Assembly: GCA_031835245.1 (NCBI GenBank)
Contig: JAVKOQ010000122.1
Coordinates: forward strand, 55,001 to 119,000
DNA from: Balamuthia mandrillaris
Lineage: Eukaryota; Discosea; Longamoebia; Balamuthiidae
Length of the DNA stretch: 64,000 bases
Direction: 5' to 3'
Made by a program: the position numbers and the translations under genes. The notes beneath the pieces are model-generated. The model saw only the letters and a program-made list of their open reading frames with translations. It was not told the origin of the DNA and ran no database searches. Of this stretch, positions 22,601 through 32,699 are shown piece by piece (positions within the stretch are counted from its first letter, which is position 1; each line of letters begins with the position of its first letter).

Positions 22601-23853
22601 CTGAGGCCTCGTTCACAGTCCACTGTTTCCACTGTAAACTCCTTGGAGTAAATGTTGGTGAGCTTTGCTCCATAGCCTGCAACATAAGCATTTACAGGTT
22701 CAAAAATGTTTTGGTAAATTCACCGAGATAACAGAATGGAGCAGAGAACAGAGAAGAGAGAAGAAAGGAAAAGAGAGGTTGGGATCAGGATGAACAAAAC
22801 AAACCATTGCGACCGCCAGTAACTTTGGCCTCCGAGTCATCGTAATTGGAGCTGGTTAGTAGATGTCCAAACAACATCTCGGGCAAATACATTCCTTCCG
22901 TTTTATGCACATGTACGGGAATGCCACGGCCATCATTGAAGACGGAAATAGTGTTGGTGTCTGCATCTATGTTTACTTCAATGGTTGACGTGTTCGGATC
23001 CCTTTTACCAAACAAAGGTCAGTGTCAGCAAACTTCATTATCTCACCTCACGATTCTTCTCTCCGTTTGGGTTATCCGCGTCTCTCTTTGCTCTTATCAC
23101 TTCTCTTCTCTTCTCTTTGTTTCTATGTTTTCTTCTCTTCTTTTCTTCTCTTCTCTTTCTCCATCCGCCTCTCTTCCTCTCTTTCTTTTTCGCTTTGTCT
23201 CTCCTCGCTCTCTCACTCACTCACTCACTCACTCACTCACTCACTCACTCTCTCTCTCTCTCTCTCTTCACGAACCGTTGCTTGTTGTCAGCAGCATTGA
23301 CGAGTATCTCATCAAAGATCTTGTAGAGCGCCGGCACGTAGGTGCACTCCCTCTCCACCATCCTCCTGCTGTCCGGGTCGTAGACCCACATGCCCGGCTC
23401 GGTCGTTCGTAGCACCGACCCCAAGTAGGTGTCAGGGCGGAGCAGGACATGCTCAATCGGCGTCTTTTTCTGGTAGAGCTCTTCCGGCGTTTTGGCAGCC
23501 CGATCAGCAGCAGAGGAGGCAGTGGAAGGCCCGTTCATCTTCCTCTTGGTGGCGAAAGAACGTCGTTGCGGAAAGAAAGAAGGGGCTTTGGTGGGAGGAG
23601 AGTGTTTGCGACAAGAAGAAAAGCGGAAAGCAGAAACGTTTGTCTTGCTGTGCGAAGGTGAGCCCAGCGCTTTGCGGGAGAGAAGAGAAGAGTGGCAGCG
23701 ATGCGGTGGGCGTCTAGGTGGACGAGGGTGTGTGGCACGCAAGAGGGCCGAAAGGACGGTCGGTTGTGGTGCGTGGGCAGCAGTACTACTGTAAGCGGCG
23801 TTCGCAATGGGATGAGGTCCAGGCCCACAGCACCGTGCCGCTCGTAGCGCCAT
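18689..23853 (-). CDS. TOP2: Eukaryotic DNA topoisomerase II with mitochondrial-type presequence and no C-terminal domain
   Basis: Eleven exons (23853-23276, 23001-22805, 22676-22302, 22238-21622, 21520-21149, 21058-20690, 20621-20347, 20177-19925, 19804-19691, 19560-19385, 19310-18689) encode 1315 residues. Residues 1-105 are Arg/Ser/Ala/Pro-rich and almost free of acids, ending QRRSFATKRK, like a mitochondrial presequence. The ATPase domain has KIFDEILVNAADNKQRDPN, FNDGRGIPV, GGRNGYGAKLTNI and the QTK loop. TOPRIM has LTEGDSAKSLAVAGL and MLMTDQDHDGSHIKGL. The catalytic Tyr lies near 942 in SPRYIFTRL. The protein stops at the C-gate helices (LWLHDLDRLEALVRSFYSSS), lacking the long nuclear CTD. 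An in-frame Met106 (KMNGPS) could start a second form. Dictyostelium topA is reported to be mitochondrial with a similar layout. Confidence 0.95.
23211..23268. repeat. (ACTC)n and (CT)n tract in TOP2 intron 1
   Basis: About eleven ACTC tetranucleotides are followed by (CT)n directly at the exon 1 donor. On the sense strand this is purine-rich (GAGT/GA), the opposite of most other intronic repeats in the window. Confidence 0.9.
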
Positions 23854-24308
23854 AACGTCTTCTATGTAAACGCAACCGGAGAACGGAAAGCGCTACCGAA
23901 TCCTCTTGGTTCGTTCCTTCGTTGCTCCAAGTTAAGTTGCAAAAAAAAAATTTTTTTCTTCCTGGAAAATTTGAAAATTTGACCGGAAATGTAGCAGCGG
24001 GTGACGTTCCCTTGACCTCAGCCGCTGTTGCCTCCGCGGTCACATTTTTCCCGCCTAATTTTTTTTTCCCGCCAGAATGTATCCCCCCCCCCCTACGCTT
24101 GACTTAGTTTTTTTTTCTTCCTGTTTTTTTTTTCTGGGACACGTACCATGCCCGCCCCCCCTCCCCCCCTCCCCCCCCTCCTCCCCCCCAAAAATTTTTT
24201 TTTGGGGTTGGGCCACCAAAAAAGCTGTATAGCGTTTCTTTTCCGTTCTTTTTTTTTTTTTTTGAAAAAAAAAAGACAACGTGAAAGTGAAACACGAAGA
24301 AGGAGAGC
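23854..24308. promoter_or_regulatory. Divergent promoter TOP2 / PIP-box protein with two E2F-like sites
   Basis: TTTTTCCCGCC occurs at 24045-24055 and again as TTTTTTTCCCGCC at 24061-24073, both matching the E2F core TTTCCCGCC. Poly-C runs at 24081-24090 and 24152-24190 precede the PIP-box protein. E2F sites are typical of replication genes in animals, plants and amoebae; function here is inferred. Confidence 0.45.
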
Positions 24309-24947
24309 ATGTCTGGCGCTAAAAGAGAGCAAGCAAAGATCTCAGATTATTATAGCTCTACCCAAAAAATGGGAAGATCGGGGGGTTACAGGCAGCGCGT
24401 TCGCCAAAGAAAGAGCGGGGAGTTCCCGAACGTGACACCCCTGACCGAACATCACGCAAACGTGCTGGACTCTTGCAACACTGGTCGCCCCACCAAAGTC
24501 TTTATCGAGCCTTTTCATCTGCCCGCTAAGCATGGTTCCTCCCCGGAACGCCCTCAAGTGTCCCCTGCGTCCATGCCACTTCCATCTCCTCCATTCCCTC
24601 CCCCTTCTCCTCCCTGCCCTCAAGCAGCCCTTGCGTCCTCCTCGGTGGCTCTGTCCTCATCCTCTTTGGTGCAACCTCCTCGCTCCTTCTCTTATCAAGC
24701 ACCCCCTCCCTCTTCAGCAGAGGGCAACCAGCTGTCCTCAACCATCGAGCAGCGTGACAGCAGCCACGCCGAGCAAGGACTTGGTAGTGCTTCTACCAAC
24801 TCACCTTCTCTCTTTCAACGATTGGGAGCATCGCATTGGAGGTGTTTTCTTGTTGCCGTGCTGGGCTTCATCCTTGGCAAGTGGAGCACTCATCTCTGTA
24901 GCAGTGAGCCAAAGCAGCAGAATTGTTTCTTCAGTTGGTGTTCGTAA
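24309..24947 (+). CDS. Small protein with N-terminal PIP box and C-terminal hydrophobic helix
   Basis: A single exon of 212 residues from ATG 24309. Residues 8-15 read QAKISDYY, which fits the PCNA-binding PIP-box pattern QxxIxxYY, set in a basic context (MSGAKREQAKISDYYSSTQK) much like the p21 peptide. A conserved-looking patch follows (RQRVRQRKSGEFPNVTPLTE, ANVLDSC), then about 100 Pro/Ser-rich residues, and near the end a hydrophobic stretch (RCFLVAVLGFILGKW) and a Cys-containing tail. The gene is head to head with TOP2 and shares two E2F-like promoter sites, which suits a replication-linked role. I do not recognise the family; PCNA binding is an inference from the motif alone, and the hydrophobic helix may be a membrane anchor or a fold element. 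Confidence 0.7.
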   Translation: MSGAKREQAKISDYYSSTQKMGRSGGYRQRVRQRKSGEFPNVTPLTEHHANVLDSCNTGRPTKVFIEPFHLPAKHGSSPERPQVSPASMPLPSPPFPPPSPPCPQAALASSSVALSSSSLVQPPRSFSYQAPPPSSAEGNQLSSTIEQRDSSHAEQGLGSASTNSPSLFQRLGASHWRCFLVAVLGFILGKWSTHLCSSEPKQQNCFFSWCS

Positions 24948-25114
24948 GGACGCGTCCCACAGGATGTTTGTACATAGACTTGATTCTTTAGTAGCTTATC
25001 GCTACTATTTACTTTTACTACCTCCATTTCTCTCTCCTTCGCCTCCTTATCGTTCTGTTCTCTCTTCTGTTTGCAAGGCGTTACCTTTGTTTCTTTCGAC
25101 AGAGAGACCTTGTG

Positions 25115-26978
25115 TCATTTTGTGGTTGCAAGAAAGATCTCCCGAGCTGGTTCGCGCAGATTGTAGCTGGAAGACATGCAATGGCCGTATGCTCCTTTAT
25201 AGCGTTTCGTTGTTAGAGGACAGAATGGGAATAGTTGAAGAATACTAGGGAGGATACCTGCAACTGCAATGAGCAGAATGTCACCTTCTTCAGTTTCGCC
25301 GGCGAGTTCTCTATCTTCTCCCAAAACTATAATATGGCGAGAAAGCGAGAGCGAAAGTGAGGGAATGAGAGAGCCGAAAGCAAAGAAAGAACAGCATTCA
25401 CGCACCATCACCAGACTCACAAATGTTTCCCACAACTTGAACCTTTTTCTGGTGAAAAGGAGACCCTTTTGTCTTCTGCGAGCTGCTTTCTCCACCGTCC
25501 TTCTCAGCAGCACTCCATTTGGACAGATTAACGATGTGATGATACGCTGAATAGAGAGCTGGTCGAAGCAAAGAGTTGAATCCGGTGTTGACTCCAACGT
25601 AATGTTTCTCTCCTTTTTGCTTCAACTGCGTGACTCGAGCTAGCAACACTCCAGCTTCAGCCACACAATATCGTCCTGGTTCCATCCATAGCTGCACTCC
25701 CTCTCCCAAGTGCTGCTCTTTGCGAAAGCTCGATAGCAGCTCGTTCAACGTGCTTAGCGCTAAACCATTCGTGTTTGCTTCGTGGCCTTCTTGTTCGTAT
25801 TTGTAGACGACGCCGAGACCACCACCCAAGTCTAAGACTTTGACATCGGGAAAGAGGGGCAGTAATGATAAAAAGAGGTCAGCTGTGTTCTTCCATGTCT
25901 GAGGATTCATGATGCCTTTTGGTAACAATGAGTGAGCAAAAGATGATCCACACAGAAAGAGAGAACACATAAGAGGAGAATGATATATAGCAGCAGAAGG
26001 AAGTGAGAAAGAAAAAATAAGAAATAAGAAAGAGACCACTGCCAACATGAGCATGAAGACCCACAAGACGGGTTTGAGAGGATTCCAAGAGACCAGGCAA
26101 CAAGGAACGGAGATCCTCCACCGTGACGCCAAACTTGCTCTGGTGGCCCGCTGTCTTCACGTGGTTGTGATGGCCTTCTCTCATCATTGGGTCTACCCTT
26201 ATCATTACTTCCTATTCTAATGGTTAGTGTACTGAGCCAAGCAGAAGGAGAAGAAGAAGAACAAGAACAACAACAAGAACAAGAAGAAGAAGAAGAAGAA
26301 GAACAAGAAGGAGAAGAAGAACAAGAACAAGAACAAGAAGAGACCCTATTGCGAAAAATGTCAGGCCAATGTTGCAGCGGGTAGAGGCTGTCTAGCGTTA
26401 CCACAGCGCCAACCCGAAAGGCCAGCTCATACTCCCGTCTCGACACAAAGTTGGGCGTGAAGAGCAGACGACCCCTTCCCGGAGACAACTCTGGAAACAG
26501 CTGTAAAACGTGTTGGAGCTCTCCTGGAGAAACGCACTCGAAGCCAAGCCCCAGCTCATACAACGTTTGCAACACTGTGTGACGGAGACAAAGATGAGCG
26601 GCGATCAGATGAGCACAAACGCAAACGCAAACGCAAACCACCTTTTGGGTACGGGTTGGCTTTTACGGCGTAGAAGAATCGATCGACGCACGCGAGCTCT
26701 GTTTTGAGCTTCGTGACGACCTCGACGATGGTCTCTTGGTCATAGACGTACAGCGGGGTTGGGTCCGCCGCGAGAACGTCTTTCCACACCAGCGAGTCCT
26801 CGCCTTCTCCCCCAAGACCATCGGTTGAACTCTCCCCCGCTTGCCTTGCCTCCGTTGTTATCTCCAACAAAGTTTCCGCTTTGCGTTGCCACCACTGGTA
26901 TCGTTGGCTCTTTCTTTTTTGCTCCATTTTTTTTCTCCCCCTTATATAGTGCCTAATGAGGCAACCGTTTTCCGCCAT
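25115..26978 (-). CDS. lysA: LysA-type PLP decarboxylase (diaminopimelate decarboxylase family)
   Basis: Six exons (26978-26642, 26574-26345, 26211-26037, 25915-25406, 25326-25258, 25194-25115) encode 466 residues, or 449 from a second in-frame ATG at 26927. The fold III decarboxylase blocks are in order: FFYAVKANPYP with the PLP Lys, GLGFECVSPGELQHV, LLFTPNFVSRREYELA, EVMIRVDPMMREGHHNHVKT with AGHQSKFG, GLHAHVGSGIM, VLDLGGGLGV, LWMEPGRYCVAEAGVLLARV, YVGVNTGFNSLLRPALYSAY and the catalytic ICESGDVLG. The nearest relatives I recall are bacterial LysA proteins, including those fused to aspartokinase; no kinase domain is fused here. A bacterial origin is possible but the five introns show it is settled in the host. 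Introns 2 and 3 both use GTCTCT donors. Confidence 0.88.
26250..26340. repeat. GAA/CTT tract in lysA intron 2
   Basis: GAAGAAGAACAAGAA-type repeat, pyrimidine-rich on the sense strand, filling most of the intron between exons 2 and 3. Confidence 0.9.
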
Positions 26979-27096
26979 CGGGAGCAGGTTGGCACGGGAG
27001 TTTTGAGGACCTTCTCTTGCTCATGCTGTGCTTGTTCAAAGGTTGCGGTTGCTGGTCGGTGACTTTGGCAACTCCCGAAGCTGAGGTTTTTCTTTG

Positions 27097-27127
<31 letters not shown>

Positions 27128-27149
27128 GAGAGCGAGAGCGAGAGAAACA

Positions 27150-27830
27150 AAGGACTTCTTTGCAAAGAGGTTAGGGATGAACATGGTGGGGAGTGTCTGC
27201 CCATTCAGGAGGCCCCCTCGGGGCGGCGGGTGATCTGTAGTTATGGAGAGATGAGAGTGGATGCAGTTTAGTTCGTTATTCGAGGCATGAAGGAACAGCC
27301 TACAGGTTTCAGGGTTTATTTCGTCCCATCTGAAATGGACACTTGTGTCCGGATTGCAGCACGCCCATTCCACCTGTTTCTGCTTCATGGTCTTCTTAAG
27401 CCCATAACGCTGTGCCAACAGCAGAAGCTCCCTTGATGTCCTTCCTTCCTCCAACAAGAAGGCCTCGCATTCATTCACCAGCTTCCCTGAAACGCAGTTC
27501 GAGGAGTTCACCTCCGTGGTAGAACATGGGTATATATAGGCGAGAAACACCTCAAATCCCGACGCGTGTTTTGGATCTTCTTCCAGATTTATTTCTCGTT
27601 GTTGCGTCTCCTTCATCCCACTTGTTGAGAGCATTCTGCGAAAACTGGGGAGACGAATGTCAGCACAGCTCGTTCCACATGCAACTTGTTGTCATGGTCG
27701 TTGTTGATAACAATAACCAGGTTACCATGTGCTGGGTCCCTGAACGGAGAACGAGATGCTCTTTGCGTGATACGTGAGCTTTCCAAAGTTTCTGAATCCC
27801 TCCTTCGGTGAATACCATGTTTTGGGGCAT
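27150..27830 (-). pseudogene. BTB/POZ-domain gene fragment with a frame break
   Basis: Two adjoining minus-strand frames make one BTB domain. The first (about 27830-27640) reads HGNLVIVINNDHDNKLHVER then AVLTFVSPVFA. The second (27634 downward) reads MLSTSGMKETQQREINLEED, FEVFLAYIYPCSTTEVN and ELLLLAQRYGLKKTMKQKQV. The junction at about 27635-27640 needs a one-base change to keep frame in SPVFA-x-M. No in-frame ATG precedes the first part, and the second runs on through a (GA)n tract into the lysA start. BTB domains usually mediate dimerisation or bind cullin-3. I read it as a decayed or mis-sequenced gene; an unusual splice is less likely because no GT/AG pair fits. Confidence 0.55.
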
Positions 27831-28197
27831 GGAATTCAATCCTTTATCGTTCTCCCCGCAATTTCAAGCAACCAGCGCCTGCTATGGCCCGCAAAACCCG
27901 ATGATACCGGTGGGATGTTCGCTTTGGGCGGTCCCCCATGTGGGCGGACCGAGCGGTTTTTGAGGTGGCCTCTGAATCTGAAAGAAAACCAGATGAGATA
28001 TCAATGAATTTCAAGGGAAATTCAGTCGCATTTTATCATTTAAGGAGGTCTAAATAAGGTGAGAATTGCTATTTTTTGCGGATTTTTTTTTTTTTTTTGT
28101 TGATCAATGCAACCATTTGCTGCCTTCTGCTGCTTTTAAAAGTAACGCAAGACGCACAAGCCGACAAAGCGACAAACGCACACAGACTCACCCAACG
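27831..28197. other. Intergenic region upstream of universal stress protein
   Basis: AT-rich DNA around 28010-28100 includes a poly-T run at 28083-28099. No coding signal is evident; it should contain the USP promoter. Confidence 0.5.
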
Positions 28198-28677
28198 ATG
28201 AACACCGCTGCAGCGGAGGAAGAGAAGCGCTTCAAGCGCAAGGTCATTCTGATCGCCGTGGACGAGAGCGAAGAGGCCGTGGCGGCCGCCAAGCGTGGCT
28301 TCTCCCTGGCCCGCGAGGACGACGTGCTGCACCTCGTCTTCGTGGTGGTCACCAAGGAGACCGCCAAGGAGGGCTCCCCGGAGGAGTCCGAGAGGCTCAA
28401 GGCCGCCCGCTACGAGGCCAAGCTGCAGATCAAGCGGCTGCAAGAGCTGGCCGCCGAGCTGCGGCTGGCCCACCTGGTCGACACCCACATCGTGGAGGCG
28501 GAGGACCCGCGCGAGGAGCTCTGCCGCTTGGCCGAGGAGCTGCGCGCCCACCTGGTGGTGATGGGACGACGCGGGCGTGGATCCGCCGTGCGAGGCGCCC
28601 TGCGCACCCTGGTCGGCTCCACCTCTGATTTTGTGCTCAAGCATGCCCCTTGTTCTGTCATGGTTGCTTCCAAGTGA
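28198..28677 (+). CDS. Universal stress protein (UspA family)
   Basis: A single exon of 159 residues with high GC and strongly biased codons, suggesting high expression. ATG 28198 (MNTAAAEEEKRFK) is preceded by CAACG. The Usp fold is clear: KVILIAVDESEEAVAAAKRG (first strand and helix), DDVLHLVFVVV, VDTHIVEAEDPREELCRLAE, AHLVVMGRRGRGSAVRGALR and TLVGSTSDFVLKHAPCSVMV. The ATP-binding pattern Gx2Gx9G(S/T) is satisfied by GRRGRG...VGST. Length and single-domain layout match plant, protist and bacterial Usp proteins. It is convergent with the OS-9-like gene. Role in the cell unknown beyond nucleotide binding. Confidence 0.93.
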   Translation: MNTAAAEEEKRFKRKVILIAVDESEEAVAAAKRGFSLAREDDVLHLVFVVVTKETAKEGSPEESERLKAARYEAKLQIKRLQELAAELRLAHLVDTHIVEAEDPREELCRLAEELRAHLVVMGRRGRGSAVRGALRTLVGSTSDFVLKHAPCSVMVASK

Positions 28678-28864
28678 AGAAAGGCCAAAACGAAAAAAAC
28701 AAAGGGGTGATAATACAGAGCAAGAGGAAGGGAGAAAGCACGGAGAGCCACCCAATGTACATTCACTCGCTATCTATTAATAACGGTTATTCCCATTTTT
28801 AAAAAAAACTAGAAAAAGAGAAGAATGAAAGATAAAGTATACAAAAAATAAAGAAGGAATACGT

Positions 28865-30306
28865 TCAAAAGATATCTTCATCCTCACGGTCTTCCCACGG
28901 AGGAGGTGCGATAAAATCTATCTCTGCCAACACTTCTTCCTTGGTTTTCTCTTCCTTGACGCTCGTTTCTCTCTGGTCCTCTTCATCTTGAGAAGACAGG
29001 ATTGCTCCTAGTTCTATCTTCTTCTCTGCAACTTCCGCCGCCTCCTGCATCACATTTTCTCCTTCTACTTCCACTTTGTCATCCAACGGCCGTTGCTCTT
29101 GCTCGATGCAGGCGATGGTATGCACCTCTGGCGAATCCGAACGATAACTCGGGTGCGCACAAAGCAAAGAAGTCCCCACCGAGAACACGTAGTGACAGGT
29201 AAACGGCTCCTTCAAGCCAAGCACAGCACCAACTTTCTCGCCAGGGGCACAGTGCCAGTGAACTTCAGCAGTTCTTGGCGCTCCTGTGAGGTCACAAATA
29301 GTACCGCCTTCGAAGCGCTCCAAATAGTATTCTTTGGGAGGAGGTTCTTGTTGCTGCTCTGGATTGGAGGCCTCCTCTCCTTGTTTTTCTTCTTCGTTCT
29401 GTTCTGCTTTTGATGGTTGTTGCCGAGCGGAGGTGGAGGTATCCATGGCCTTGCCCAAGAGGAACTCAGCGGTGGTTTTCTCTCCCTCAGAATGGAACTG
29501 TCGAATGGTTCTGCCATGACACAGCTCGTAGGTCCACCAACCGGTTAACTGGTTGTGCGGTTTTATTTGCCCATTAAAAACCAATCGAATGGAAGTTCAC
29601 AGTGTCAAAAGAAAGAAGAAAGAAGGAGCAAGAACCACAAAAAGCATGGATCTCAAGACAAGAAGAGAAGCAGAGAACAGAGGAAAGAACAAGAAACCGA
29701 TGCAATAAGCATAGAGCAGAGGAGAGAACAGAAGATAAGAGAGGTGAGAGAGAGAAACTGCCAACATACACGATAAAGACATGTGTTCTGCAGGGGTGCC
29801 AAAAGCTCCTCCTCAGAAGGCACCGCCACCACTTTTTGTTTTCCCTCCGCGTCCTTTGCCGAGTCTTGGTCCGTTGGAGGGAGGTAGCAAGAGTACTTGC
29901 TGCCCGATCGAGTGGTCATGGTGTAACTCTGCTTGCTAGCTGCTACTTTGGCCTATGCGTATTGTATTTGAAGTCCGGGCGTGAGTTCGTTCGCTGCACA
30001 AACAGATAGTGTGGTCACCCCACACACAACACGCACAGCCACAAAAAATAAAAAAAAAGCGCATACCAGCAAGCTCTTGTCATAGGAGAGAGCAGAGGGA
30101 GGAAAGAGCTCCACTCCCACCTGAGGCAGAGTGGAGGCCACAGGAGGGCCGCTTGGTTGGACGGCTGTGACAACCGCAGCTGCTTTGGCCACGCACAAGA
30201 GGCACATCAGAAAGTACATGCACATGGGCAACCAGCACGCAGTGCACCGAACAATCGTGCGGCATGTCGGTCCTCGCTCGCGGCCTCCCATCGCCTTGTC
30301 GTTCAT
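28865..30306 (-). CDS. OS9: OS-9/Yos9-type ER lectin with MRH domain
   Basis: Three exons (30306-30067, 29952-29770, 29548-28865) encode 368 residues. A hydrophobic N-terminal segment (CMYFLMCLLCVAKAAAVV) follows a basic stretch, as in a signal peptide. The MRH lectin domain spans about 120-280: NTCLYRLTGWWTYELCHGRT, IRQFHSEGEK, YYLERFEGGTICDLTGAPRT, AEVHWHCAPG and LKEPFTCHYVFSVGTSLLCA. The mannose-contacting Gln (IRQFH), Arg (APRTAEV), Glu and Tyr (EPFTCHY) are all present. An acidic tail follows, ending EDREDEDIF, without an HDEL-type retrieval signal. By family it should recognise trimmed N-glycans in ER-associated degradation. Divergent from Ran, with GTCGACA and CRE-like TGACGTCA in the shared promoter. 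Confidence 0.9.
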
Positions 30307-30761
30307 GATTCTTTTTTGTTTGGCTTTGCTTACGTGGTTTTATGTCGACATAATGACGTCATTTCACGACGACGTGAATTTTTGCTTGCCTTTTTTCCAC
30401 CCGGAGCATATTCACGGAGATTTCTCTTCCCGCCTTTTTTTTTTCAGCCAAGTGACTTGGACGGCGGGAAAAAACCGTCCAAACGAACCCACGACCTCCC
30501 GCCGCAAGTTCCCCCTCTTTCCACGTATTTTCCCTTCTCCTTCATACCGCGCCACACTTTAAAAAAAAACCTTCTAGAAGAACTTTTTTTTCAATTTTTT
30601 TTCTCACCCCAATTTTTGTTTGCTCTGTTTTGCTTTGCTTTGCTTCTAGAACGACCAAAAGGAAGAAACACACACAAAACGACTCTCACCTATTTATAAG
30701 CTTTTTCCCCCTTTTTTTTTTTGGTTTTCTTTCCCTTCACGCACGCACACACAAACAAACA
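30307..30761. promoter_or_regulatory. Divergent promoter OS-9-like / RAN
   Basis: It holds TGTCGACA at 30343-30350, the palindrome TGACGTCA at 30354-30361, CACGACGACGTG at 30366-30376, and E2F-like CTTCCCGCC (30426-30434) and GGCGGGAAA (30463-30471). No coding sequence. Confidence 0.5.
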
Positions 30762-31617
30762 ATGGAACAACCCCAATCCTCTCAACAGATGCCTACCTTC
30801 AAGCTCATCCTTGTGGGCGACGGAGGTGTCGGCAAGACCACCTTTGTCAAGCGCCATCTTACCGGAGAATTCGAGAAGAAGTATGTCGGTAAGTAGCTCG
30901 AGATTGATTGTTTTGATTTGATTTTCTCCGACTAGCTTCACTTTTTTTTCCCCCTCGATTTCCGCTCACCTTTTTTCTTTTCTTTGCTTTACTACCTGAT
31001 TTTTCAGCTACCCTTGGCGTTGAGGTCCATCCTCTTACTTTCCACACAAACTTTGGCCCCATCTGCTTCAACGTTTGGGTACGTTTTTGCAAAACAGAAA
31101 CAATCATCAAAGGGGGGAAAACAAACTAATCTTGTAAACAACCAAAAAACAATCCTAGGACACTGCTGGCCAAGAGAAGTTTGGCGGTCTTCGCGATGGC
31201 TACTACATTCAGGGACAGTGCGCCATTATCATGTTTGACGTGACCTCCCGCCTTACCTACAAAAACGTTCCCAACTGGCACCGCGATTTGGTCCGAGTCT
31301 GCGAGAACATCCCCATCGTGCTCTGCGGCAACAAGGTGGACGTCAAGGATCGTAAGGTAAAGGCCAAGGCCATCACCTTCCACCGAAAGAAGAACCTCCA
31401 GTACTATGACATCTCTGCCAAGAGCAACTACAACTTTGAGAAGCCCTTCCTGTGGCTCGCCCGCAAGCTCTCCAACCAGAACAACCTCACCTTTGTGGAG
31501 TCTCCTGCCCTGAAGCCCCCTGAGGTTGCCCTCGACCTCGGCCAGATGAAGCAGTACGAGGAGGAGCTCCAGGCTGCCGCTGCGGTCCCTCTTCCCGATG
31601 AGGATGAGGAGTTCTAA
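30762..31617 (+). CDS. RAN: Ran GTPase
   Basis: Three exons (30762-30888, 31008-31078, 31159-31617) encode 218 residues. Motifs: [20 protein letters not shown] (P-loop), [20 protein letters not shown] (switch I), [20 protein letters not shown] (switch II with the catalytic Gln), [19 protein letters not shown] and [20 protein letters not shown]. The C-terminus ends PLPDEDEEF, the acidic DEDDDL-type tail that is diagnostic for Ran and carries no prenylation Cys. Ran drives nucleocytoplasmic transport and spindle assembly. Exon 1 ends inside the Ala codon of VATLG. The start was chosen at [10 protein letters not shown] after a long T/A-rich leader. Confidence 0.97.
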
Positions 31618-31795
31618 GACATCGTTTTTACTGCTCTCTCTTCCTTGTAAACATCTCTTTTTTCTCCTTTTTCTTTTCCACAGATAAGTTTGTGGGAAAG
31701 ATTTGTGGAAAAAAGAAAACAAAATAACAAAAAAAGCAACAAAAAAAAAAGATTTTGAAAAGAACGAAAAACAGCTTTTGTTTTCACTTCTTTTT

Positions 31796-32173
31796 TTACG
31801 TGGAAGAAGAAAGGACTTTGTGCAAAGAGAGATGCTTGAGAGGGATGGAGCCGAGGTACCCTCCCATCTTGTTTTGGGCGCACCACATGAAGAGCACCAA
31901 CGTGTGAAACAAGTTGTTCCGCCCCTTGTAAGCGTGCGGGATATGAACACACAACCCATGAAATGAGATGAATGCAGAAGTAGAAGAGGATGGAATGGAA
32001 GGAAGAAGAGAGAAGAGAAGGGGGAGGGAGGAACGTACTTGAAAAGTGTGCCACGTGTTGTTTTTGTAGACGAGACAAAAGTGAGGGGGATGGATGTGGG
32101 GTTGATAGATCTTGAGAATGCTCTTCAGTGACTCTGGTTATTGTTGGTTTCCATTGTTAAAGAGAACAACAAA

Positions 32174-32204
<31 letters not shown>

Positions 32205-32660
32205 GCAAGAGTGCGAGGAAGAAAAAGCTACCAGGACTATCCGGAAAGACCACAAAGTGTCTGGACGTAAAGGGCTTGCCGGAGGCAGTGCGTGGATCCA
32301 CAGGTAAGCTCAAGTCCATGAACGTACAAAAGAGATGGATGACAATCTGGGAGTCGGTAGGCAGTTCCGGCGTCCATTCTTTATCCTTCCAAGTGCCTCC
32401 TCCGTTCCACTGAAAGGCCGCCATGCATCCTCCTTTTGCCAATTCTAGAATTGACGAAAGGAGAAAAGAGAGAATAGAACGAACAATACTAAGAAAGGAA
32501 TAATAAGAAGAAGATAAAGCAGCGAGTAACCTTTGATTCGTTGAATAAGATATTCACGAGAGGAGCATCCCAACACATTCATGTAATGCTCTAACTGGAA
32601 TCGCATCTGAACAACTGGATTCTGTTTTTGTTTTTTCACCTGTATTTCAGTTTCCATTCT

Positions 32661-32699
<39 letters not shown>

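Noticed and set aside
26944-26950. TATATAAG as a TATA box for lysA
   Set aside because: It lies between the two possible lysA start codons, too close to the second ATG to direct its transcription.
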